A stretch of 64,000 nt of DNA. Origin: an uncultured Lysobacteraceae bacterium (lineage in GTDB: Bacteria; Pseudomonadota; Gammaproteobacteria; Xanthomonadales; Xanthomonadaceae). Location of the stretch: positions 20,821 to 84,820 of the forward strand of contig CALCNV010000089.1 in NCBI GenBank assembly GCA_937897645.1. Reading direction: 5' to 3'. Below, in pieces: positions 22,910 to 32,262 of this stretch. The translations under genes were made by a program, and so were the position numbers. The notes beneath the pieces are model-generated. The model saw only the letters and a list, made by a program, of their open reading frames with translations, searched no databases and was not told the origin of the DNA. Each line of letters opens with the position of its first letter. Position 1 is the first letter of the stretch.

Positions 22910-25900
22910 ATGAAGCGCTTCAACCTGTCCGAATGGGCGCTGACCCACCGCAGCCTGGTGCTGTACGCGATGATCGTGCTCGGCATCATCGGCGCGTGGT
23001 CGTACCGCCACCTCGGCCAGTCCGAAGATCCGCCCTTCACCTTCAAGGTCATGGTGGTGCGCACGGTGTGGCCGGGCGCCACCGCGGACGAAGTCTCCCG
23101 GCAGGTCAGCGAGCGCATCGAGAAGGCGCTAATGACCACCGGCAACTACGAATACATCCGTTCGTATTCGCGCCCCGGTGAGTCGCAGGTCATCTTCGTG
23201 GCGCGCGACTCCATGCACTCCGACGAAATACCCGCGCTCTGGTACCAGGCGCGCAAGAAAGTCGGCGACATCCGCGCCACCCTGCCCGAGGGCGTGATCG
23301 GGCCGTTCTTCAACGACGAATTCGGCGACACCTTCGGCAATATCTACGCGCTCACCGGCAAGGGCTTCGACTATGCGGTGATGAAGGACTACGCCGAGCG
23401 CATCCAGCTGGAGCTGCAGCGCGTCGCCGACGTGGGCAAGGTGGAGCTGGTCGGCCTGCAGGACGAGAAGATCTGGATCGAGCTCTCCAACACCAAGCTG
23501 GCCACGCTGGGCATCCCGATGGCCGTGGTGCAGCAGGCGGTGGATTCGCAGAACGCGCTCACGTCCAGCGGTTTCTTCGAAACCCCGAGCACCCGCCTGC
23601 AGTTGCGCGTCAGCGGAAAATTCGATTCGGTCGAGAAAATCCGCGAGTTCCCCATCCAGGCCGGCGGCCGCAGCATCCGCCTGGGCGACATCGCCGATGT
23701 CCACCGCGGCTTCGCCGATCCGTCCGCACCGCGCATGCGCTTCATGGGCGAAGACGCCATCGGCCTGGCCGTGGCCATGAAGAACGGCGGCGATATCATC
23801 GCCCTCGGCGATACGCTGGACAGCGAGTTCACGCGCCTACAGAAAACCCTGCCGCTGGGCATGGAGCTGCGCAAGGTGTCGGACCAGCCGGAAGCCGTGC
23901 GCGAATCAGTCGGTGAATTCGTGCGCGTGCTGGCCGAGGCCGTGGTCATCGTGCTGCTGGTCAGTTTCTTTTCGCTCGGCCTGCGCACCGGCCTGGTGGT
24001 GGCGGTGACCATCCCGCTGGTGCTGGCGATGACCTTCGCGCTGATGCACCACTTCGGCATCGGCCTGCACAAGATTTCGCTGGGCGCATTGGTGCTCGCG
24101 CTGGGCCTGCTGGTGGACGACGCGATCATCGCGGTGGAGATGATGGCGATCAAGATGGAACAGGGCTTCGACCGCATGCGTGCGGCCAGCTTCGCCTACA
24201 CGTCCACCGCCTTCCCCATGCTCACCGGCACCCTGATCACCGCCGCGGGCTTCCTGCCCATCGCCACCGCGGCATCGGGTACCGGTGAATACACGCGTTC
24301 GCTGTTCCAGGTCGTGACGATTGCACTTGTCGTGTCGTGGATCGCGGCGGTGCTGTTCATCCCGTACCTTGGCGACAAGATGCTCCCGGACCTGCATCAA
24401 CCCAGGCCGCCCAAGGCCGGTTCGCTGGCGGCACGCTGGCGTGGACTGCGCGAACGTGCGGCGGATCGCTATCCCGCGTTCGACCGCTGGCTGGCGCCCA
24501 AGCCGCACGCCACGCACGAAGCCGATCCGTATGCGACGCCGTTCTACCAGCGCTACCGCAAGTTGCTGGACGCCTGCCTGCGCCATCGCTGGCTGGTGAT
24601 CGGCATCACCGTGCTGGCGTTCGTGCTGTCGATCGCGCTGTTTCGCTTCGTGCCGCAGCAGTTCTTCCCGGCCTCGGTGCGTCCCGAACTGATGATCGAC
24701 ATGGAACTGGCCGAAGGCAGTTCGCTACGCGCCACCGAAGTGCAGGCCAAGCGCCTGGAAGCCCTGCTGGCCAAGCGCGAGGGCGTGGCCAACTACGTGG
24801 CCTATGTCGGCACCGGGTCGCCGCGCTTCTATCTGCCGCTGGACCAGCAGCTGCCGCAGGCCAATTTCGCGCAGTTTGTGGTGTTGACCAAGGATGTCCA
24901 GGTGCGCGAGTCGCTGCGCCACTGGCTGATCGACGAGGTCGCCCCGCAATTCCCGCAACTGCAGTTCCGCGTGACCCGGCTGGAAAACGGCCCGCCGGTG
25001 GGCTATCCCATCCAGCTCCGCATTTCCGGCGAGCACGTCGACCGCGTGCAGGCGCTGGCCCAGCAGGTCGCCGCGCAGGTGCGGTTGAATCCGCATGCCT
25101 ACAACGTGAACCTCGATTGGGACGAACCCAGCAAGGTCGTGCGCCTGCAGATCGACCAAGACCGCGCACGCGCGCTGGGCGTGAGCACGGCGGACGTCTC
25201 GCACTTCCTCACCAGCTCGCTGTCCGGCCTGCGCGTCAGCACCTACCGCGAAGGCAACCAGTTGATCGAGATCCTGCTGCGCGGCCCCGAGCGGGAGCGT
25301 GCGCGCGTGGACATGCTGGGCAGCCTGTCGGTACCCACCGCCAATGGCAGCGTGCCGCTGTCGCAGATCGCCACGATTGAATACGCGTTCGAGGACGGCA
25401 TCATCTGGCACCGCAACCGCCTGCCCACGGTGACCGTGCGCGCGGACATCCGTGACGGCGTTACCGCGCCAACGGTAGTCGGGCAGATCGTGCCCACGCT
25501 GGACAGGATCCGCGCGGAACTGCCGCAGGGCTACCTGCTGGAAACTGGCGGCGCGGTGGAGGATTCGGCGCGTGGGCAGAAGTCCATCGCCGCCGGCCTG
25601 CCACTGTTCCTGCTGGCGGTGGTCACCCTGCTGATGCTGCAGCTGCGCAGCTTCTCGCGTACCGCGCTGGTGCTGCTGACCGCGCCGCTGGGGTTGATCG
25701 GCGTGACCTTCGCCCTGCTGGTGTTCCGGGTGCCGTTCGGCTTCGTGGCCATGCTGGGCACCATCGCCCTGTCCGGCATGATCATGCGCAACTCGGTGAT
25801 CCTGGTGGACCAGATCCAGCAGGACATCGACGCCGGCCACGACCGCTGGCACGCGATCATCGATGCCACCGTGCGCCGTTTCCGCCCCATCGTGCTGACT

Positions 25901-26074
25901 GCGCTGGCGGCGGTATTGGCCATGATCCCGCTGTCGCGCAGCGTGTTCTTCGGCCCCATGGCGGTTGCCATCATGGGGGGCCTGGCCGTGGCCACGGTGC
26001 TGACCTTGCTGTTCCTGCCTGCGCTCTATGCGGCCTGGTTCAAGGTGAAGCCGGAAGAGGGCGGGGCGCACTGA
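22910..26074 (+). CDS. RND family efflux permease
   Basis: The 1054-aa inner-membrane proton antiporter belongs to the AcrB/MexB/hydrophobe-amphiphile efflux superfamily. It has twelve predicted helices in two halves, each with a large periplasmic loop. Early residues SYRHLGQSEDPPFTFKVMVV and VWPGATADEVSRQVSERIEK are family signatures. TM4 carries the proton-relay Asp pair in LGLLVDDAIIAVE (about 397-409). The branch resembles permeases whose N-terminus reads LGQSEDP; these pump varied solvents, dyes or drugs. A cytoplasmic linker of about 60 residues between the halves (GSLAARWRGLRERAADRYPA region) is long. It starts three bases after the adaptor stop and is presumably under the divergent TetR. 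Confidence 0.95.
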   Translation: MKRFNLSEWALTHRSLVLYAMIVLGIIGAWSYRHLGQSEDPPFTFKVMVVRTVWPGATADEVSRQVSERIEKALMTTGNYEYIRSYSRPGESQVIFVARDSMHSDEIPALWYQARKKVGDIRATLPEGVIGPFFNDEFGDTFGNIYALTGKGFDYAVMKDYAERIQLELQRVADVGKVELVGLQDEKIWIELSNTKLATLGIPMAVVQQAVDSQNALTSSGFFETPSTRLQLRVSGKFDSVEKIREFPIQAGGRSIRLGDIADVHRGFADPSAPRMRFMGEDAIGLAVAMKNGGDIIALGDTLDSEFTRLQKTLPLGMELRKVSDQPEAVRESVGEFVRVLAEAVVIVLLVSFFSLGLRTGLVVAVTIPLVLAMTFALMHHFGIGLHKISLGALVLALGLLVDDAIIAVEMMAIKMEQGFDRMRAASFAYTSTAFPMLTGTLITAAGFLPIATAASGTGEYTRSLFQVVTIALVVSWIAAVLFIPYLGDKMLPDLHQPRPPKAGSLAARWRGLRERAADRYPAFDRWLAPKPHATHEADPYATPFYQRYRKLLDACLRHRWLVIGITVLAFVLSIALFRFVPQQFFPASVRPELMIDMELAEGSSLRATEVQAKRLEALLAKREGVANYVAYVGTGSPRFYLPLDQQLPQANFAQFVVLTKDVQVRESLRHWLIDEVAPQFPQLQFRVTRLENGPPVGYPIQLRISGEHVDRVQALAQQVAAQVRLNPHAYNVNLDWDEPSKVVRLQIDQDRARALGVSTADVSHFLTSSLSGLRVSTYREGNQLIEILLRGPERERARVDMLGSLSVPTANGSVPLSQIATIEYAFEDGIIWHRNRLPTVTVRADIRDGVTAPTVVGQIVPTLDRIRAELPQGYLLETGGAVEDSARGQKSIAAGLPLFLLAVVTLLMLQLRSFSRTALVLLTAPLGLIGVTFALLVFRVPFGFVAMLGTIALSGMIMRNSVILVDQIQQDIDAGHDRWHAIIDATVRRFRPIVLTALAAVLAMIPLSRSVFFGPMAVAIMGGLAVATVLTLLFLPALYAAWFKVKPEEGGAH

Positions 26075-26152
26075 CGCGTTCCCAACCGGGCAGTCCAGGC
26101 CCGGTCAGGTGAATTGCTGGGCTGCAGCAACCGCTCGGCCCCTTGTCGCGCC

Positions 26153-26181
26153 TATAATTCGCCGAATGTAAACGGTTACAT
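26153..26181 (+). promoter_or_regulatory. promoter -10 and LacI-type operator for the GH3 gene
   Basis: A perfect -10 TATAAT (26153-26158) is followed by the near-perfect palindrome TGTAAACGGTTACA (26168-26181). This is the TGTAA-N4-TTACA form bound by many LacI-family sugar repressors. The operator would overlap the transcription start, so binding should block initiation. A clear -35 is not visible. No lacI-type gene lies in the window. Confidence 0.7.
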
Positions 26182-26191
26182 AGAGTGAACG

Positions 26192-28366
26192 ATGCGCCTG
26201 GATGATCGACTGGAAGCGCTTCTCGCGCAGATGAGCCTGGAAGAGAAAGTCGGCCAGCTCGGCATATTCGCCGACATGCTGCGCCCGTTCGTTCCCGGGA
26301 TAAATCCGGAAATGAACGAGCGCGACGCCACCCAGACCCTGGACCTGGTCCGTTCCGGCCGGGCGGGCGCGCTGTTCAATGGCGTCGGCGCGGCGCTGGG
26401 CCGCGAGGCGCAGCGCGTGGCGGTGGAAGAAACCCGCCTCGGCATCCCGCTGTTGTTCGGCGCGGATGTCATCCACGGCATGCGCACCGTGTTCCCGATT
26501 CCGCTGGGCGAGGCCGCCAGCTTCGAGCCCGCACTTGCGCAGCGCACCGCGCGCGCCGCCGCCATCGAAGCCACCGCCGCCGGCCTGCACTGGACCTTCG
26601 CCCCCACCGTAGATATCGCCCGCGACCAGCGCTGGGGCCGCGTGGCCGAAGCCGCGGGCGAAGACGTATTCCTGAGTTGCGCATTCGCCGCCGCGCGCGT
26701 GCAGGGTTTCCAGGGCGACGACCTGAAGGCCGCCGACGCCATGCTGGCCACGCCCAAGCACTTCGCCGCCTACGGCGCGGTGATGGGTGGGCTGGATTAC
26801 AACAGCGTGGAAATTTCCGAAGGCACCCTGCGCGACGTGCACCTGCCGCCGTTCAAGGCCGCACTCGACGCCGGCGCGCTGACCGTCATGAGCGCGTTCA
26901 ACGACATCAACGGCGTGCCGGCCTCGGCCAGCCACCAGCTCATGACCGTCATCCTGCGCGAGGAATGGAAGTTCCGCGGCTTCGTGGTGTCCGATTACAC
27001 CGCCGATTTCGAACTGGTCGCGCACGGCTATGCCAGCGACGATCGCGAAGCTACCGAACTCGCATTCAATGCCGGCCTCGACATGAGCATGCAAAGCGGG
27101 CTGTACGGCGCACACCTCGCCGCGCTGGTGGAAGACGGCAAAGTGGATATGCAAACCGTGGACGACAGCGTGCGCCGGGTGCTGGCGATCAAGGGTGCGA
27201 TCGGCCTGTTCGACAATCCGTACCGGTCGCTGGATCCGCAGCGCGAAAGCGAACTTGATCCCTCGCAACATGCCGCCTTGGCGCGCGAAGCGGCGCAGCG
27301 TTCCATGGTGCTGCTGAAGAACGACGGCGACGTGCTGCCGTTACCGAAGTCGGGCAAGAAAATTGCGTTGATCGGCCCGTTCGCGGAAGACCGCGACCAT
27401 CTGGAAGGCTGCTGGAGCCTGTTCGGCGACAAGCGCATCCAGGTCAACCTGGCCGATGGCCTGCGCGCGGCGATGGACGATGGCGATGACCTGCTGGTCG
27501 CGCCGGGTTGTGGTTTCGAGGACGCGATCGAAGGCGGGATGCAAGCCGCGCTCGCCGCGGCCAACCAGGCCGACGTGGTCCTGCTGGCGGTGGGCGAGCC
27601 GCAGAATTACAGCGGCGAAGCGCAGTCGCGCAACCAGATCGTGTTGCCCGCCGTGCAGCAGGCGCTGGCCGAAGCCGTCGCCAGCACCGGCAAGCCGGTG
27701 GTGGTGCTGTTGCGCAATGGGCGCGCGCTGGCGCTGGAAGGCGCCGTGCGCAATGCCGATGCCATCGTGGTCACCTGGTTCCTCGGCAGCCAGACCGGCA
27801 CGGCGGTGGCGGACGTGGTGTTCGGCGACTTCAATCCCTGCGGAAAATTGCCGGTGAGTTTCCCCAGCCTGGTCGGCCAGCAGCCGCTGTACTACAACCG
27901 CGCACGCAGCGGCCGCCCCGAATTGCCGGACATGACCGAATTCAAGACGCGCTGGCGCGAAGGTTCGCACCTGCCGCTGTACCCGTTCGGCCATGGACTT
28001 TCCTACACGCGCTTCGCGTATTCGGCACCGGCACTCGACGAGGCCAGGCTTGCGTGGGATGGCACCTTGACCGTGCGCGCCACCGTCACCAACACCGGTG
28101 ATCGCGCAGGCGAGGAAGTGGTGCAGCTGTACGTGCATGACCGCGTCGCCAGCCGCGTGCGCCCGATCCGCGAACTGAAGGGCTTCCGCAAGATCGCCCT
28201 GCAGCCCGGCGAACACGCCGACGTCGAGTTCGTGCTGGACCGGCATGCGCTTTCGTTCACCCGCGCGAATGGCGGATTCGGTGCGGAGCCGGGCCTGTTC
28301 GACCTGTGGGTCGCGCCGTCGTCGGAAGCGGGCGAAGCGGTGCGGTTCGAGTTGTCGAAGGCCTGA
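26192..28366 (+). CDS. GH3 beta-glucosidase, cytoplasmic (BglX-like)
   Basis: The product has 724 aa. It has the three domains of long GH3 enzymes: an N-terminal TIM barrel (ADVIHGMRTVFPIPLGEAAS, TPKHFAAYGA), a middle alpha/beta sandwich (SMVLLKNDGDVLPLP) and a C-terminal fibronectin-III-like domain (TNTGDRAGEEVVQLYV). Asp268 in FVVSDYTAD is the predicted nucleophile and Glu476 in SGEAQSR the predicted acid/base. It hydrolyses terminal beta-linked glucose or related sugars from oligosaccharides. Unlike E. coli BglX, no signal peptide is visible, so imported sugars are probably cleaved in the cytoplasm. It is a single gene behind a LacI-type operator, hence likely sugar-induced. Confidence 0.93.
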   Translation: MRLDDRLEALLAQMSLEEKVGQLGIFADMLRPFVPGINPEMNERDATQTLDLVRSGRAGALFNGVGAALGREAQRVAVEETRLGIPLLFGADVIHGMRTVFPIPLGEAASFEPALAQRTARAAAIEATAAGLHWTFAPTVDIARDQRWGRVAEAAGEDVFLSCAFAAARVQGFQGDDLKAADAMLATPKHFAAYGAVMGGLDYNSVEISEGTLRDVHLPPFKAALDAGALTVMSAFNDINGVPASASHQLMTVILREEWKFRGFVVSDYTADFELVAHGYASDDREATELAFNAGLDMSMQSGLYGAHLAALVEDGKVDMQTVDDSVRRVLAIKGAIGLFDNPYRSLDPQRESELDPSQHAALAREAAQRSMVLLKNDGDVLPLPKSGKKIALIGPFAEDRDHLEGCWSLFGDKRIQVNLADGLRAAMDDGDDLLVAPGCGFEDAIEGGMQAALAAANQADVVLLAVGEPQNYSGEAQSRNQIVLPAVQQALAEAVASTGKPVVVLLRNGRALALEGAVRNADAIVVTWFLGSQTGTAVADVVFGDFNPCGKLPVSFPSLVGQQPLYYNRARSGRPELPDMTEFKTRWREGSHLPLYPFGHGLSYTRFAYSAPALDEARLAWDGTLTVRATVTNTGDRAGEEVVQLYVHDRVASRVRPIRELKGFRKIALQPGEHADVEFVLDRHALSFTRANGGFGAEPGLFDLWVAPSSEAGEAVRFELSKA

Positions 28367-28584
28367 TTGCCTACAGGTTTCGCCACGGTACGCACACTTC
28401 GTATTGCCGCACCCTGCAGGCGTTGGTCGCACGCCGCCTCCATGGCGTGGTCCAGCCGCAGGGTGTGCCCGCATTCAGGCTGGGGCGATGAAAGCCCGTG
28501 ATTGAATGTTTTGTTGATGCCCAACTTACAACTGAGTAACAAGCCGCTAATAGAGACTTAATCGGGCGCCACCAGCATGGCGCC

Positions 28585-29259
28585 ATGTCCGAATCCATGC
28601 TGTTGCGCGGCACTCGCGCCGCCCATTCCCAGTTCGCCACCCGCACGCTCGTCGATGCGCGCCATCCGGCCCGTGCCGAGGTCGAGGCGTACATCGCGCG
28701 CATCTATTGGCAGCGCTACGGCGCGGTACTGCGCAGCTTCCTGCCACACCTGATGGTCTACCGCGATGCATCCGGGGCCATCCGCGCGGCCGTGGGGCTG
28801 CGTCGCGGCGGCGAGGGCGGTTTCTTCGTGGAGCAGTACCTGCAGGCATCCGCGGAACAGGCGATCGCCAGCGTCACCGGTATTGCGCCAGCGCGCGGCG
28901 AGCTGGTGGAGGTGGGGAATTTCGCCTCGGCATCGGCCGGGGATGCGCGCGAACTCATCCTGCAGCTGACCGCCAGCCTGCATGCAGAAGGATTGCGCTG
29001 GGTACTGTTCGCGGCCACCCGGCAACTTCGCAATGCCTTCGATCGCCTGCACCTGTCCACGGTCGAGCTGGCCGAGGCGCGCAGCGAGTGCCTCTCCGGC
29101 GACCACAGCGACTGGGGCAGTTACTACGACGCGCAACCCAAGGTCATGTTCGGCGACATCGCCGCAGGCCACGCGTACCTGGCGCGCATGGCGGCCACCC
29201 GCGCCGCCGATGACGCCGCCGCGCCTGCGTTCGGTTTCCGCATGGCGGTGGCGACATGA
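28585..29259 (+). CDS. thermostable hemolysin family protein (T_hemolysin)
   Basis: The product has 224 aa without a signal peptide. The segment QRYGAVLRSFLPHLMVYRDA, the GLRRGGEGGFFVEQYL region and RGELVEVGNFASASAGDARE recall the Pfam T_hemolysin family and have a GNAT-acyltransferase look. The name derives from a Vibrio product. In this context an acyl-transfer or biosynthetic role seems more likely than a toxin, but neither is shown. It is the first gene of the seven-gene unit, and its stop overlaps the next start (ATGA). A possible promoter TTACAA-16-TAATAG lies near 28526-28553. Confidence 0.75.
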   Translation: MSESMLLRGTRAAHSQFATRTLVDARHPARAEVEAYIARIYWQRYGAVLRSFLPHLMVYRDASGAIRAAVGLRRGGEGGFFVEQYLQASAEQAIASVTGIAPARGELVEVGNFASASAGDARELILQLTASLHAEGLRWVLFAATRQLRNAFDRLHLSTVELAEARSECLSGDHSDWGSYYDAQPKVMFGDIAAGHAYLARMAATRAADDAAAPAFGFRMAVAT

Positions 29260-30746
29260 GCGATTTCGAAGCCCTGGTCGACGGATTGCGTGGCACGTCG
29301 CCGCGGATCATCGCCGGCGACACCGTCCTCAGCGATGACGACTTGCATGCGCGCATCGAACGCATCGTGGAAGCACTTGCCAGGCACGGCATGACGCGCG
29401 TGGCAAGCCGGCTGGACAACGGGCCGGAATGGCTGGCGCTGGACCTGGCCCTGCGCTATGCCGGCGCGGTGCATGTGCCGCTGCCCACGTTTTTCAGTCC
29501 CTCGCAGGTGGAGCACGCACTCGCCTCCAGTGGCGCGCAATGCATGGTGTTCGATACCCGCATTCCGCTGCCTGCGGGAATGGGAATGCATGCGCAGTCG
29601 CACCTCGACGGACACCTTGGATGCCTCCACCTGGATTCCGCGCCTACGCTGCTGCCGCCCGGGACCGCGTGCATCACCTACACCTCGGGCACCACTGGAA
29701 CTCCCAAGGGCGTGTGCCTGGGTGCCGATGCCATGCTGGCCGTGGCGTCCTCGTTGCAGCAGGCATCACGCTCGATTTCGCCGCGCCGGCACCTGTGCTT
29801 GATGCCCCTGTCCACCTTGCTGGAGAACATCGCCGGACTGTATGCCGCCTTGTTGTCCGGCGCGCAGATCGTGGTGCCGCCGCTGGCGGAGATCGGCTAC
29901 ACCGGCTCGGCGGGACTGGACGTACCGACCTTGCTGAACTGCCTGCATCGCGCCCAGCCGGAAAGCGTCATCCTGGTCCCCCAGCTGCTGCTCGCGGTGG
30001 TGATGGCGGCGGAGCAGGGTGCTGCACTGCCTGCCTCACTGCGTTACATCGCGGTCGGTGGCGGTCGCGTGGGCCCGGCATTGCTGGCGCGTGCCGCGAC
30101 CCTGGGGCTTCCGGTGTTCGAAGGCTACGGCCTGACCGAATGTGCATCGGTGGTCTGCCTCAATACGCCCGAAGCGCATCGTCCCGGCAGCGTGGGCAAG
30201 CCGTTGCCGCACGCACGGGTACAGATCATCGATGGCGAGATCTGCGTCGATGGCGTGCGTTGCCTCGGCTACCTGGGTGAACAAGGCCCGCCACCCGGTC
30301 CCATCGCCACCGGCGACCTGGGACATATCGACGACGATGGTTTCGTGCATGTCACCGGTCGTCGCAAGAACGTGTTCATCACCGCCTTCGGTCGCAACGT
30401 GTCGCCGGAATGGGTGGAAAGCGAACTGCTGCAGCATCACGCGTTGGCGCAGGTCGTGGTGTCGGGCGAAGCGCGGCCATCCAACGTCGCGGTGGTATGG
30501 CCACGCCGCGCCGACCTTGACGATGCCGGCATCCGCCGCGCGCTGGATGAGGTCAATGCCGGCCTGCCCGACTACGCCCGCGTCAGCGATTTCGTCCGTG
30601 CCGAGCGCCCCTTCAGCGCGGACGATGGCCTGCTCACTGCCAATGGCCGGCCACGGCGCGAGGCGATCCTCGCGCGCTATGCCGACGCCATCGACCGGCG
30701 TTACCACGCTTCGCCCTCCCTCTCTCCCCACGAGACCACCGCATGA
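29256..30746 (+). CDS. AMP-binding acyl-CoA synthetase-like ligase
   Basis: The 496-aa adenylate-forming enzyme has P-loop TYTSGTTGTPKGV (141-153), an LSTLLENIAGLYAALLSG block, the YGLTE motif (291-295), TGDLG (352-356) and the hinge TGRRKNVFITAFGRN (367-381). The A10 segment near the C-terminus reads LLTANGRPRRE, with Arg465 where the catalytic Lys normally stands (NGK). Adenylation could therefore be altered. The likely substrate is a fatty or other carboxylic acid, activated for its neighbours, but the sequence does not identify it. The start overlaps the hemolysin-family stop and the end overlaps the diiron oxidase start (both ATGA). No carrier-protein gene is adjacent. Confidence 0.88.
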   Translation: MSDFEALVDGLRGTSPRIIAGDTVLSDDDLHARIERIVEALARHGMTRVASRLDNGPEWLALDLALRYAGAVHVPLPTFFSPSQVEHALASSGAQCMVFDTRIPLPAGMGMHAQSHLDGHLGCLHLDSAPTLLPPGTACITYTSGTTGTPKGVCLGADAMLAVASSLQQASRSISPRRHLCLMPLSTLLENIAGLYAALLSGAQIVVPPLAEIGYTGSAGLDVPTLLNCLHRAQPESVILVPQLLLAVVMAAEQGAALPASLRYIAVGGGRVGPALLARAATLGLPVFEGYGLTECASVVCLNTPEAHRPGSVGKPLPHARVQIIDGEICVDGVRCLGYLGEQGPPPGPIATGDLGHIDDDGFVHVTGRRKNVFITAFGRNVSPEWVESELLQHHALAQVVVSGEARPSNVAVVWPRRADLDDAGIRRALDEVNAGLPDYARVSDFVRAERPFSADDGLLTANGRPRREAILARYADAIDRRYHASPSLSPHETTA

Positions 30747-31420
30747 ACTTCCACCAGCAGCTGCTAGAGCAAACCCGCGCAGAGCGTGAAACGCTGATCG
30801 GCATCCCCATCATCCAGTCCGCGCTGGCGGCGCGCATCGATCGCCAGGACTACATCGCGTTCCTGACCCAGGCCTTCCACCACGTGCGGCATACGGTGCC
30901 CCTGCTGATGGCATGCGGCGCGCGCCTGCCGGCGCGCCTGGAGTGGCTGCGCGCGGCCATTGGCGAGTACATCGCGGAAGAAATGGGCCACCAGGAATGG
31001 ATCCTGGACGATATCGCCGCGTGTGGCGTGGATCGCCAGGCCGCCGAAGACTCACAACCCTCCATCGCCACCGAGCTGATGGTGTCCTACGCCTACGACA
31101 CCATCATGCGCGGCAATCCGGTCGGGTTCTTCGGCATGGTCCTGGTGCTGGAAGGCACCAGCGTCGCGTTGGCCACGCGTGCGGCGGAGAGCATCGAGGC
31201 ATCGCTGGGCCTGCCGCGCAACGCCTTCGGCTACCTGCGCTCGCATGGCGACCTGGATATCGAACACGTCGGTTTCTACGAAGGCCTGATGGACCGGCTG
31301 GAGGATCCGGATGACCAACGCGCGGTGGTCCATGCCGCGAAGCGCTTCTACAAACTCTATGGCGACATCTTCCGCACGCTGCGTGACGACGTCGCGCTGC
31401 CGCTGGCCGAGGCCGCGTGA
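30743..31420 (+). CDS. heme-oxygenase-like diiron oxidase (TenA/UndA/CADD-like)
   Basis: The all-helical protein has 225 aa. The expected metal ligands of heme-oxygenase-like diiron oxidases are present: Glu80 and His83 in EEMGHQEW, Glu137 in LVLEGTS, then His168, Asp172 and His175 in SHGDLDIEHVGFYE. The H-x3-D-x2-H spacing equals that of CADD. Family members decarboxylate fatty acids to alkenes (UndA), N-oxygenate (SznF) or make p-aminobenzoate (CADD), so oxidative chemistry on the ligase product is a fair hypothesis. Annotation pipelines may call it a TenA regulator, which it is not. It overlaps both neighbours and is predicted cytoplasmic. Confidence 0.85.
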   Translation: MNFHQQLLEQTRAERETLIGIPIIQSALAARIDRQDYIAFLTQAFHHVRHTVPLLMACGARLPARLEWLRAAIGEYIAEEMGHQEWILDDIAACGVDRQAAEDSQPSIATELMVSYAYDTIMRGNPVGFFGMVLVLEGTSVALATRAAESIEASLGLPRNAFGYLRSHGDLDIEHVGFYEGLMDRLEDPDDQRAVVHAAKRFYKLYGDIFRTLRDDVALPLAEAA

Positions 31421-32262
31421 TGGAACTCAAGGGAACCACCGTGCTGCTCACCGGCGCCAGTGGCGGCATTGGCTCCGCGCTGTGCGACGCGCTGGTTGCG
31501 GCCGGTGCGCGCGTCCTCGCGGTCGCACGCGATCCGGCCCGGCTTGCGCAACTGGCGAAACGGCATGAACCCGGCGACATCATGCCCTTCGCCGCCGACA
31601 TCACGTTGGCGGAGCAACGCGCCGCATTGCTCGCGTTCGCGCGCGGCCTGCAGCCTACGCCGTCGCTGCTGGTGCTGGCCCATGCACAGGGTGCATTCGG
31701 CATGTTCCAGGACCAGTCCGAGGCGCGCATGCAGCAGATGCTGGACGCCAACCTCAGTGCACCCCTGCTGCTCATCCATGCATTCCTGCCCACGCTGCAG
31801 GCACACCCGCGCAGCGCCGTGGTGGCGGTGGGCTCCACGTTTGGCAGCCTTGCATTCCCGGGCTTCGCCGCCTACAGCGCCAGCAAGTTCGGGCTGCGCG
31901 GACTGATGGAAGGGTTGTCACGCGAATTCGCCGACCGCCCGATCCGTTTCCAGTACCTCGCGCCACGCGCCACGCGTACCGCATTCAATCCGGCCGCCGT
32001 CGACGCATTCAACCGCGACAGCAAGGTCGCGGTAGACGAGCCGGATGACGTGGCCCGGATCCTGGTGGCCGCGATCGCGCGCGGCGACAAACGCCTGCAG
32101 GTCGGGTGGCCGGAAAAACTCTTCGCACGACTCAACGGCATGTTGCCGGAACTGGTTGACCGCAGCCTGCAATCGCAACTTGCCCTTGTCCACCGCCATG
32201 CGCGCGCGCATGCATCCACCCTGCCTGTCCTGGAGAACGACCATGAACCCGTTTCGCCCTGA
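31420..32262 (+). CDS. short-chain dehydrogenase/reductase
   Basis: The 280-aa SDR has the nucleotide-binding TGASGGIGSAL near residues 11-21, a cofactor segment ending VARD that favours NADP over NAD, LVLAHAQGA in place of NNAG, a catalytic VGSTFG serine, and YSASKFGLRGL with the Tyr-x3-Lys pair. A C-terminal extension of about 70 residues (WPEKLFARLNGMLPELVDR) recalls SDRs that act on lipid-like substrates. It would reduce or oxidise a carbonyl generated in the same pathway. Its ATG shares one base with the diiron oxidase stop (TGATG), and the next gene starts 20 bases before its stop. Confidence 0.9.
   Translation: MELKGTTVLLTGASGGIGSALCDALVAAGARVLAVARDPARLAQLAKRHEPGDIMPFAADITLAEQRAALLAFARGLQPTPSLLVLAHAQGAFGMFQDQSEARMQQMLDANLSAPLLLIHAFLPTLQAHPRSAVVAVGSTFGSLAFPGFAAYSASKFGLRGLMEGLSREFADRPIRFQYLAPRATRTAFNPAAVDAFNRDSKVAVDEPDDVARILVAAIARGDKRLQVGWPEKLFARLNGMLPELVDRSLQSQLALVHRHARAHASTLPVLENDHEPVSP

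Noticed and set aside
26085..26105. ACCGGGC/GCCCGGT hairpin after the RND permease as a terminator
   Set aside because: The seven-base-pair stem lacks a T tract, so it is too weak to call.
28585..29259. Annotation as a hemolysin toxin
   Set aside because: There is no signal peptide or membrane-inserting segment, and the gene is fused to a biosynthetic-looking operon, so the family name is not evidence of toxicity.
30743..31420. Annotation as a TenA transcriptional regulator or thiaminase
   Set aside because: The metal ligands fit diiron oxidases, there is no DNA-binding domain, and thiaminase-type cysteine residues are not evident.
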